Positions 1 to 7,163 of a DNA stretch of 18,453 nt are shown one piece after another. The stretch is from assembly GCA_023424585.1 (NCBI GenBank), contig JAFADT010000300.1:1-18453 (forward strand), in the 5' to 3' direction. Position numbers and translations under genes: made by a program. Origin of the DNA: Pseudomonadota bacterium. Its GTDB lineage: Bacteria > Myxococcota > Myxococcia > Myxococcales > Myxococcaceae. Under the pieces are notes generated by a model. The model was not told the origin of the DNA and ran no database searches. It saw only the letters and a program-made list of their open reading frames with translations. Within the stretch, counting starts at the first letter, position 1; every line of letters begins with the position of its first letter.

Positions 1-242
1 GGCTTGCGGCGTCCCGGCAGCAGCGGGTGCGCGACGCGGTGAACCGCTCCTGCGCGGCGGAGGCGTTGCGCCAGGCGCTCGGCTCGGGCGGCGGGCGCGC
101 GTCGGAGGCGTACTATGGCTGGCTCGACGCCATGGTGGACGCCTGGTTCGCCGTGGTGGACCACGACGGTGATCCGCTGGCGGGAGTGGTGCTGGGCATG
201 GCGCCCCGCCTGGCTCCGCCGCCCCCGGACGAGCACCCGTGA
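1..242 (+). CDS. 3' end of an unidentified gene, candidate rdrA (ATPase of RADAR)
   Basis: Only the last 79 codons are in the window. The frame is open from base 3 to the TGA at 240-242, so the gene starts outside. The visible residues (ending in a Pro-rich tail, APPPPDEHP) contain no motif I recognise. Its stop overlaps the GTG start of the next gene by 4 bases (GTGA, 239-242), so the two are almost certainly co-transcribed and translationally coupled. In RADAR loci the gene directly before the deaminase rdrB is the AAA+ ATPase rdrA, which makes this a candidate rdrA C-terminus. That identity rests on position alone. Reading this frame as coding is fairly safe; the function is not established. 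Confidence 0.6.
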   Translation, partial: LAASRQQRVRDAVNRSCAAEALRQALGSGGGRASEAYYGWLDAMVDAWFAVVDHDGDPLAGVVLGMAPRLAPPPPDEHP

Positions 243-3025
243 GCCGCGGAGGCGCGAGCCCGCCGCAGGGCAACCTGGCCCCACGCCGCGTCCCGGAGGC
301 CTACGTGCGCGCGGAGGTGGCCAGCTTTCCGCTGACGAGCATCGGGGCGTTCCGCTCGGCGGTGACGGAGCTGGTGCCGTCGCTGGCTGGTGCGGCCGGC
401 GAGCCCACGCGGGCGCTCTGGCGCGAGTGCGAGAAGAGCCTGTCCGAGCACGCCAGCGGCTGGTCGTTGGATCGGCTCATCGCCGTGCGCGACGCGTTCT
501 GGTTCCCCTCGCGAGGACACGCAAGCCTCCGACGGGCGCCGCGCCAGGGCGTGTCGATGTTCCACTACCTCCGGCACCTCGCGGACACCCACCTGGAGCG
601 CCGGCCCGGTGTCACCGTCATCTTCCAGGGGACGGGCGCGGAGGCGGTGGAGGCGCTGACGCACTATCGCTGGCTCACCTTTGCGATGCCGGAGGACCTG
701 CTGCTGGCGGCCGTGCCGGTGGAGCCGCCTCCCACGCGCGTGGACATCGAACCGCCGCTGCTGGTGCGCCACCTGCTGGACCGCGGCGTGGCGGAGGTCC
801 ATCACCACGTCGGCGCGGGCATGGACTTCCCGCTGCTGTGGGCCTCGCTCCTGTCGGCCGTGGGGGACCCGGGCCTGGAGCCCCGCGCGTTGATGGGGCC
901 AGGGCTCCCCTTCGAGGATGCGGAGGTGATGCTGCGCTGGCTGCTGGCGACGGCCGTGACCCGCTGTGTCCTCGCGGAGGTCCTGCTGCGCGCACAGCCG
1001 CCTCCGCTGCTGGAGTTCGTGCGGGGCCTCTCGGAGTCCCAGGCGTGGCTGCCGCAGCGGCGCCGCGTGCTCGCGCGGACGCTGGGGGCGCTCTCGCGGG
1101 GACGGCGGGAGGTCCTTCCCGCGCTGGATGAGCTGCGCGGCCTCTACGAGGACCTCCATCCGCTGGCGGCCCGCAACGTGTCCGATCCACCCGAGACGCT
1201 CGACGAGGTGTGGCGGCGGTGTGACCCCATCGCGATGCGGCTGCGCCTGAGCGCTCCCAACGCGGGCGAGCGCTGGCTGGTGCGATCGGGCCTGAAGCAC
1301 CTGGGAGCCCTGGAGCATGCGGGCACCCATGACGTGCACTTCGACCGCCTCTTCTGGCAGGTCCAGCGCGTGCGGTGTCTCACCTACCGCGCCTATGTGC
1401 AGCGACCGCTGACTGCGGGCCTCCAGTGGTTCATCCGCTTCTATGGCCGCCCCGGAGCGATGAAGCGCCCCCTGCGCGCCGTGCGCGCGGAGGTGTCCTA
1501 CGCGGTGGCGGGCGGGAATCAGCCCATCGCCGCGCTAGAGGTCCGCACGAGCCTCGCGAACGATCCCATCCGCATCGCCGAGGAGCTGGCCTCCCTCACG
1601 CGCTCGTGGCGGGGCGTGCTGGGCCGCACGGGGGCGCGCGCCGTCGGCGGACGTCCACCGGAGTTCGGCGTGGTCCTGCACCTGGTCAAGGCCCGGGACC
1701 CGGGCCGTCACTGGACGCAGGGCCTGCCCCCCGCGCATGGCATGGGCACGTACGCGGAGCCGGTGCCCGAAGGACGCGTGCGGCTGGGCGGACGGTTCTC
1801 GGACTACTTCGCCGCGCAGTCGGTCCAGGTGGAGGCGCTGGTGGATCTGCTGCGGGCGGTGCCGCTGTCGCTCTGGCTGGTGCGCGGCCTGGACGTGGCG
1901 TCGGACGAGCTGAGCGTGCCTACGTGGGTGCTGGCGCCGCTCTACCGATACGTGCGGTGGGGGGCCGCGCGCGCCGCGACCAGGCGCGAGGCACGAGGGC
2001 CTCCGCCGCTCCGCCTGACGTCGCACGTGGGCGAGGACTACCGGCACCTCATGGAGGGGCTGCGCCGCATCTACGAGAGCGTGCACTACCTGCTGGACCG
2101 CATGGGAGGGCGGCTGGGCCACGCCACCGCGCTCGGCGTGGAGCCCGGCACGTGGGCCGAGTCCGTGGGCGCGGTGATGATGCCGGCCGAGGATCGGCTG
2201 TGGGACCTGGTCTTCGAGTGGCGGTTGTATAGCGACTACCGGCTGCCACCGGCGCTGGCCGCGGACGCGCCACCCGGGCGCCCGCAACGCGTGGAGAACC
2301 AGCTGCGCGAGCTGTCCGAGGCTGTCTTCGGCGACTGTGTCGCGCCGCACGTGCTGGCCGAAGCGCACCACGTGCTGCACAACCTCTGGTGTCCGCCGCT
2401 GGCGCGTGAGGAGGGCGGCGTGGGGCTGGACGCCTTCAGCCGCACCTTCCACCGGCTGGACTGGAGCCGGGTGCTCAACGCCGAGCAGGTCCGGAGCCTG
2501 CTCATCGCGTACCGGGAGGACGAGCGCGTGTTCCAGCGCGGTCAGCAACTGGTGGACATCCCGCTGGATGCGTCGGAGGTGGCCGCGCTCCGGTCGGCGC
2601 AGGACGCGATGCGCCGGCACGTGGGCGCGCGCGGGACCGTCGTGGAGGTGAACCCGTCCAGCAACCTGCTCATCGGCAACCTGCTGGACCTGCGCAACCA
2701 TCCCATCCTGCGGCTCTATCCGCCGGTCGCGGAGGAAGGCGCACCGCCGCCCGTGCCCATCGCGGTGGGCGCGGACGACCCTGTCACGTTCTCCACCTTC
2801 CTCCTGCGCGAATACTCGCTGCTGCACGAAGCGGCACGCAGCGCGGGCTACTCCGAGCGGGTCGTGTACGAATGGCTGTCCACCATCCGCCAGACGAGCA
2901 TGGACGCGCGCTTCACCACGCCCTGGCGCCCCGACGCCCTGCGCATGGCGGACGCGCTGCTGGACGCGCTGGCCCGCTTCGCCCGTCGCGCCATGCCCCG
3001 CCACGAAGCCTCCGCGCCTGTCTGA
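239..3025 (+). CDS. rdrB: RdrB-like large adenosine deaminase (RADAR anti-phage system)
   Basis: A 928-residue protein with a complete adenosine-deaminase active site. The zinc HxH is H188/H190 in AEVHHHVGAG. The HxGE motif is SHVGED, with zinc ligand H596 and catalytic E599. RLGHA supplies H628. EVNPSSN spans 803-809. DDP at 846-848 supplies the last metal or catalytic Asp, followed by the FSTFLLREY helix typical of the family. Ordinary deaminases have about 330-350 residues with roughly 200 between HxH and HxGE. Here there are about 400, plus a 185-residue N-terminal extension, the size range and architecture expected of RdrB. In RADAR, RdrB forms large assemblies with the ATPase RdrA and deaminates adenosine (reported as RNA editing and as ATP/dATP-to-inosine conversion) during phage infection. 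The GTG start is fixed by the 4-base overlap with the preceding gene. It could instead be another enlarged, non-defence deaminase-fold enzyme; the intact catalytic set makes deaminase chemistry likely either way. Confidence 0.78.
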   Translation: MSRGGASPPQGNLAPRRVPEAYVRAEVASFPLTSIGAFRSAVTELVPSLAGAAGEPTRALWRECEKSLSEHASGWSLDRLIAVRDAFWFPSRGHASLRRAPRQGVSMFHYLRHLADTHLERRPGVTVIFQGTGAEAVEALTHYRWLTFAMPEDLLLAAVPVEPPPTRVDIEPPLLVRHLLDRGVAEVHHHVGAGMDFPLLWASLLSAVGDPGLEPRALMGPGLPFEDAEVMLRWLLATAVTRCVLAEVLLRAQPPPLLEFVRGLSESQAWLPQRRRVLARTLGALSRGRREVLPALDELRGLYEDLHPLAARNVSDPPETLDEVWRRCDPIAMRLRLSAPNAGERWLVRSGLKHLGALEHAGTHDVHFDRLFWQVQRVRCLTYRAYVQRPLTAGLQWFIRFYGRPGAMKRPLRAVRAEVSYAVAGGNQPIAALEVRTSLANDPIRIAEELASLTRSWRGVLGRTGARAVGGRPPEFGVVLHLVKARDPGRHWTQGLPPAHGMGTYAEPVPEGRVRLGGRFSDYFAAQSVQVEALVDLLRAVPLSLWLVRGLDVASDELSVPTWVLAPLYRYVRWGAARAATRREARGPPPLRLTSHVGEDYRHLMEGLRRIYESVHYLLDRMGGRLGHATALGVEPGTWAESVGAVMMPAEDRLWDLVFEWRLYSDYRLPPALAADAPPGRPQRVENQLRELSEAVFGDCVAPHVLAEAHHVLHNLWCPPLAREEGGVGLDAFSRTFHRLDWSRVLNAEQVRSLLIAYREDERVFQRGQQLVDIPLDASEVAALRSAQDAMRRHVGARGTVVEVNPSSNLLIGNLLDLRNHPILRLYPPVAEEGAPPPVPIAVGADDPVTFSTFLLREYSLLHEAARSAGYSERVVYEWLSTIRQTSMDARFTTPWRPDALRMADALLDALARFARRAMPRHEASAPV

Positions 3026-3028
3026 GCG

Positions 3029-4186
3029 TCACCGCGTCGCCGACGTCGGCGCACGCGGCGGCGTCGCGCCGGAGGGACTGGACGGAGGCAACACCTTCTC
3101 CGACTGGCCCAGGAGCCGGCTCAGCACCTTGTCCATGATGGAGCCCAGGAGCTTGTCCGCGGACCAGCCCGCGACGACCGCCAGCGCCACCAGCGTGAAG
3201 AACACGGCCTGATCATCGCTCACGACGATGTGGAGGACGGCGGAGCTGGCGTCGACGCGGGTGGCCCCGGCCCGCGTGTCCACCGACAGCAGCATGCGCG
3301 ACTGCTCCAGGAAGAGGAGCATCAGCGCCGCGAACGCCCCGATGATGGGCTTCACCATCAGGTGGTAGGCGAAGAAGCGGCCCGTCGCCCCCGTGGCGAC
3401 GACGAAGCGCTCCTTCGACAGCATGTTGGAGAGGATGGCCCCCGAGGCCCCCGCGAAAGCGATCAGCAGCAGGCCCCTGGGCACCAGGTCCCTCGGCCAG
3501 GTCTGAAGCAGCTCCCGGGAGAGGAGCAAGAAGGAGGCGACGAAGACCGCCAGCAACAGCAGCGTGCTGAAGACCTGCAACGACACGTTGATGGAGAGCT
3601 GCCAGAACGTCTTGTCCACCTGCTGGTTGACGGTGTCGAGCGCCCCGCGAAGCACGCTGCGGCAGTAACGACCCTGCTCCGCGTCGAGGGGAGGGGGCGC
3701 GGCGGCGCTTCCGAGCCCGTCCACCCGGGCGAGCCCGCGGACGCACCGGGGCAGGGGACCGCTCGCCTTGTCCGCGCCGAGCCAGAGCTGGGCTCGCGCC
3801 CCGTCCGTCACCCGGCGCTCGAACTGCTGTTGGATCTCCAGCGCCCGGGGCGCCAGCAGGTGCGGAGGCATCACGAGCAGCAGCAGCCCGTCCACCTCGT
3901 GGATGAGCTCCCAGAAGGAGAAGGACCAGCGCCCCAGGGGCTTGTCCAGGCACCACCGGGCGGCCTCCAGCTTCTCCTGGCATTGCTCCAGGATGGCCGT
4001 GTCCTCGGCGGTGAGGTCCGTGCGGATCCGGCACAGCGCGAGGAGCGAGGCGTCGCTCTCCACCCTGTTCCAGAGCAGCTGGGTGGCCGAGCCAAACCCC
4101 CGCCGCCGCCGCTGGAAGCCCACGCGCTTCAGCAGCTCCGGCAGCGGAGAGTCTGGGTGCGTGTCGGCGGCCGCCATGGGGCACAC
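3029..4186 (-). CDS. Unrecognised membrane protein with a soluble N-terminal half and four TM helices
   Basis: A 385-residue protein I cannot assign to a family. Residues 1-200 are soluble, with an Arg-rich patch at 25-30 and a predicted helical region. Four hydrophobic segments follow at about 202-225, 236-255, 279-297 and 327-347. The second has small residues (GASGAILSNML) followed by a basic/polar loop, and the C-terminus is a short Pro/Ser/Thr tail. The gene is convergent with the RdrB-like deaminase, with 3 bases between the two stop codons. Known RADAR loci can carry a small membrane accessory protein (SLATT or Csx27 type); this protein is larger and oriented the other way, so an accessory or immunity role is only a hypothesis. 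Start options are the ATG at 4186 or the in-frame ATG at 4177. The coding call is strong because the frame gives a coherent membrane topology. Confidence 0.7.
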   Translation of the reverse strand: MCPMAAADTHPDSPLPELLKRVGFQRRRRGFGSATQLLWNRVESDASLLALCRIRTDLTAEDTAILEQCQEKLEAARWCLDKPLGRWSFSFWELIHEVDGLLLLVMPPHLLAPRALEIQQQFERRVTDGARAQLWLGADKASGPLPRCVRGLARVDGLGSAAAPPPLDAEQGRYCRSVLRGALDTVNQQVDKTFWQLSINVSLQVFSTLLLLAVFVASFLLLSRELLQTWPRDLVPRGLLLIAFAGASGAILSNMLSKERFVVATGATGRFFAYHLMVKPIIGAFAALMLLFLEQSRMLLSVDTRAGATRVDASSAVLHIVVSDDQAVFFTLVALAVVAGWSADKLLGSIMDKVLSRLLGQSEKVLPPSSPSGATPPRAPTSATR

Positions 4187-4335
4187 ATGGCCACGGCGCG
4201 CGCTCGTGACAAGTCACCAGCCCGGTGCGGCGCGTCAATGTCATGCGTTACCGCGCATACGCGGTGAGATTTGATTAGCTGGAATCGTAGCTGGTACTCC
4301 CAGCGCGCCTCCCCCCAACCGGAAAGGTGCACCGC
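4187..4335. promoter_or_regulatory. Divergent intergenic region with inverted and direct repeats
   Basis: This stretch separates two divergently transcribed genes and must hold both promoters, but I see no clear -10/-35 pair. It contains a perfect inverted repeat GTGAC-aa-GTCAC (4206-4217), a perfect ACCGCG-cata-CGCGGT (4250-4265), and a direct repeat TAGCTGG (4276-4282 and 4288-4294) with a 12-base period. The region is more AT-rich around 4265-4295 than its surroundings. These are plausible operator sites, but nothing identifies a regulator. Confidence 0.4.
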
Positions 4336-6372
4336 ATGTCGCGTCGCTCCCGAAGCGTCTCAAGAGAGCTGTTCACACCCCTGCTCGCGGCCACGTCGCT
4401 CGCGCTGGCCTGCGGGCCCGTCACCGAGGAGCCGCCCGCGCCGGTCGAGGCGGCGCCCGCGGAGGTGGCCCAGCCGCTCGCGGTGGGCGGCTTCGCGGAG
4501 ATGCACCACCACATGTTCGCCGAGGAGGCGTTCGGCGGTGGGTGGTTCCACGGCAGCCACACCGGCGCGCTGGCGAGCTGTGACGGGGGCATGCCGGAGA
4601 GCGACCACGCGCGCGTCCGCATGGACCTGCGCGACATGCTCAACCTCTGTCCCAACTCCGGCAGCGTGAACCTGGGCGGCGTCCCCCTCCTGTCGGACAT
4701 CTTCGGCGTGGGCGGCGCGGTGGCGTCAGAGATCATTGGCCAGGTCGAAGGCACCGAAGGCGACACGGGCCTGCACCTGGGCCGCATGGAGACGCCCACC
4801 CAGTGGCCGCGCTGGGACACCATCGCGCATCAGCAGGCGTGGGAGGGCTGGCTCAACAAGGCCCGCCAGGGCGGCATGTCCCTGGTCATGGTGTCGCTCG
4901 TCAGCAACGAGTTCCTCTGCAAGGCGCTGCCGTACCAGAACCTCAAGCGCCCCTGCGACGAGATGATGGACGTGGACGTCCAGCTCCAGATGGCCCGCGA
5001 CTTCGACGCGCGCACGGATTGGGCGGAGATCGCCCTGTCGCCCGCGGATGCGCGGCGGATCATCTCGCAGGGCAAGCTGGCCATGGTGCTCTCCATCGAG
5101 TCCAGCAAGCTCTTCGGCACCAAGGACTGGCGCGCGGAGCTCAACCGCGTCTACTCGCTGGGCGTGCGCTCGTTGCAGCCCGTGCACCAGCTGGACAACC
5201 GCTTTGGCGGCGCGGCCCCGCACAACGCCATCTTCCACGTCGCCCAGTTCCTGGAGAACTGCCACATCGACACGGACTGCGGCATCACCGGCAACGGCTT
5301 CACGCTCGGCTTCGACGTGGACGCCAACTGCAAGAACACCAAGGGCCTCACCGCGGACGGCAAGGCGCTGGTCCAGGAGATGATGAACAAGGGGATGCTC
5401 ATCGACATGGCCCACATGTCCGAGAAGAGCATCCAGGACGCGTATGCCCTGTCCCAGGCCCGCACCTACTACCCGCTGTTCATCTCCCACGGCCACTTCC
5501 GCGAGGTGATGAACCCGGACCTCGCCGCCAACGAGAAGACGACCCCGTCGTGGGTGGTCCGCTACGTGCGCCAGACGGGCGGCATGTTCGGCCTGCGCAC
5601 CGCGCACGACGAGACGCGCGACTACACCCGCACGCCGGTGGCCAACACCTGCCAGGGCTCGACGCGCTCGCTGGCGCAGGCGTATGAGTTCGGCCGCCAG
5701 GGCCTCAAGGTCAACATGGGCTTCGGCGCGGACCTGAACGGCTTCATCCAGCAGACGCGCCCGCGCTTCGGTGACTTTGGCGCGTGCTCCGCGGGCTTCC
5801 ACGCGGAGGCGGACGCGCAGGAGGAGCAGCAGCGCGTCTCCGGCCCGCCGCCGCTGGGCACCGACTTCGATGTGTACGGCCTGGCCCACGTGGGCCTGTT
5901 GCCGGACGTGGTGAGGGACCTGAAGCAGCTGGGCGTCAACACCACGGGCCTGGAGGGCTCCGCGGAGAAGTTCATCCAGATGTGGGAGCGCGCCAACAGC
6001 ACCCGCGCCGGCATGGCGGACGCGGCCAACGACATCGACACGGGCGGCGTGGCGGCCTACGTCCCCAAGGCCACCCGCGAGGCGGCGTATCCGAAGATCT
6101 GCGGCAAGGCCTACGCCCCCAGCACCAAGCTGGTGTCGGAGTCGTGCCGCTTCGACGCGGAGTGCAAGTCCAACGCGTGCAGCGCGCTGGATGACTGCGG
6201 CAACGTCCCGGGCGTCTGCACCTGCACCGCGGACACGCACTGCGCCGCGAACCAGTTCTGCGGCTGGGGCACCAACGACGGCAAGTGCGTGAACAAGCGG
6301 GCCAAGGGCTCGCTGTGCTCCTCCGGCCGGGAGTGCCAGTCCGGCAAGTGCTCGTGGCTGATGTGCACGTAA
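4336..6372 (+). CDS. Secreted lipoprotein, membrane-dipeptidase (M19)-like hydrolase with Cys-rich C-terminus
   Basis: A 678-residue protein with a lipoprotein signal peptide ending in LALAC (lipidated C26). A Pro/Ala/Glu-rich linker is followed by an M19-like metallo-dipeptidase domain (about 50-580). Visible family features are an N-terminal metal motif EMHHHM (H57-H59), a candidate bridging Glu (E255 in LSIESSKLF), GVRSLQPVH (276-284), GLTADGK...MLIDMAHMSE (337-363, H360) and ISHGH (383-387). Classical M19 enzymes have HxD at the first site, so HxH is a departure and substrate use is uncertain. The last 75-80 residues hold more than a dozen cysteines spaced like the small disulfide domains (CxxxxxCxSxxC) common on myxobacterial surface proteins. 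I chose the ATG at 4336 because GGAAAGG (4321-4327) lies 8 bases upstream; the GTG at 4327 falls inside that ribosome-binding site. Likely role: surface or periplasmic hydrolysis of dipeptides or related amides. Confidence 0.8.
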   Translation: MSRRSRSVSRELFTPLLAATSLALACGPVTEEPPAPVEAAPAEVAQPLAVGGFAEMHHHMFAEEAFGGGWFHGSHTGALASCDGGMPESDHARVRMDLRDMLNLCPNSGSVNLGGVPLLSDIFGVGGAVASEIIGQVEGTEGDTGLHLGRMETPTQWPRWDTIAHQQAWEGWLNKARQGGMSLVMVSLVSNEFLCKALPYQNLKRPCDEMMDVDVQLQMARDFDARTDWAEIALSPADARRIISQGKLAMVLSIESSKLFGTKDWRAELNRVYSLGVRSLQPVHQLDNRFGGAAPHNAIFHVAQFLENCHIDTDCGITGNGFTLGFDVDANCKNTKGLTADGKALVQEMMNKGMLIDMAHMSEKSIQDAYALSQARTYYPLFISHGHFREVMNPDLAANEKTTPSWVVRYVRQTGGMFGLRTAHDETRDYTRTPVANTCQGSTRSLAQAYEFGRQGLKVNMGFGADLNGFIQQTRPRFGDFGACSAGFHAEADAQEEQQRVSGPPPLGTDFDVYGLAHVGLLPDVVRDLKQLGVNTTGLEGSAEKFIQMWERANSTRAGMADAANDIDTGGVAAYVPKATREAAYPKICGKAYAPSTKLVSESCRFDAECKSNACSALDDCGNVPGVCTCTADTHCAANQFCGWGTNDGKCVNKRAKGSLCSSGRECQSGKCSWLMCT

Positions 6373-6394
6373 GCCGCCCGCGGTGAAGCGGCCT

Positions 6395-6435
6395 CCGGCG
6401 TCCGAAGGACGGTCATCGCCGCCTTGGGACGCCGG
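6395..6435. terminator. Inverted repeat between convergent genes, possible bidirectional terminator
   Basis: CCGGCGTCC (6395-6403) pairs perfectly with GGACGCCGG (6427-6435) across a 23-base loop. It lies in the 92-base gap between the lipoprotein stop and the carbonic anhydrase stop. There is no T-tract on either side, so termination is inferred from position and stem only. Confidence 0.35.
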
Positions 6436-6464
6436 GGGCTGGAGGCCTCCGGGGGAGCGCCGCC

Positions 6465-7163
6465 CTACTGGACGGCGCGGAGCGCGGGCTGTTCGTCGGG
6501 GCTCAGCGCCGTCAGGAGCCGCTCCCCCTCGGGCTCGTCGATGGGCACGAAGCGGCCGAGGTCGGACCGGTACGCGTGAACCTGGGCTGCCCCGATGTCG
6601 AACCACCAGCCGTGCAGCCGCAGCGTTCCCGCCGCGAGCCGCTCCCGCACGATGGGGTAGGTCTTCAGGTGCTCGAGCTGTTCGAGGACGTTCAGCTGGG
6701 AGAGGCGATCCACGTCGGGCAGCCCCACGCCCACCTGGGAGTCCCGCTTGAACGCCTTGAGCGAGGGCGCTCCGTGCGCGAGCCACTGCTCGAGGTTCGG
6801 GGCCCCGGTGACGGTGCCGCCGGCCAGGAGCGCCTTCATCGCGCCGCAGCTCGAGTGTCCGCAGACGACGACGTCCGCGATGGGCAGGAAGCCCAGGGAG
6901 AACTCGATCGCCGCCGCCTCCGAGCGGTCCGCCGTGCTCTGTCCGTCGCGCGTGGCAGGCGGAACCAGGTTGCCCACGTTGCGCACGGTGAAGAGGTCCC
7001 CGGGGTCCGTGGAGACGAGCAGGTTGGGCACCACGCGGCTGTCCGAGCAGCTGATGAAGAGACAGTCCGGGGTTTGCCCCTTCGCGAGCCTCTCGAAGGT
7101 CGCCCGGTACGAGGGCAGGGTGTGGCGCTGGAAGTCGAGCAGACCTCGGATGAGCTTCTTCAC
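6465..7163 (-). CDS. Beta-class carbonic anhydrase
   Basis: A 232-residue enzyme that interconverts CO2 and bicarbonate. The beta-class zinc site is complete: C39, D41 and R43 in ISCSDSR, then H103 and C106 in CGHSSCGAMK. DLFTVRNVGNLVPP (56-69) is the other family hallmark. There is no signal peptide, so it acts in the cytoplasm. The GTG start at 7163 is set by the 4-base GTGA overlap with the stop of the upstream SulP transporter, so the two are translationally coupled. An open frame continues upstream of this start, but it is antisense-like shadow on the transporter gene. Coupling to SulP suggests it processes incoming bicarbonate, or captures CO2 as bicarbonate for carboxylases. Confidence 0.93.
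   Translation of the reverse strand: MKKLIRGLLDFQRHTLPSYRATFERLAKGQTPDCLFISCSDSRVVPNLLVSTDPGDLFTVRNVGNLVPPATRDGQSTADRSEAAAIEFSLGFLPIADVVVCGHSSCGAMKALLAGGTVTGAPNLEQWLAHGAPSLKAFKRDSQVGVGLPDVDRLSQLNVLEQLEHLKTYPIVRERLAAGTLRLHGWWFDIGAAQVHAYRSDLGRFVPIDEPEGERLLTALSPDEQPALRAVQ

Noticed and set aside
113..1339. Long open frame antisense to the RdrB-like gene (another lies at 1535-3004)
   Set aside because: The translations are Arg/His/Gln/Ala-rich with no motifs, as expected when high-GC coding DNA is read on the opposite strand. The plus strand has a full deaminase motif set.
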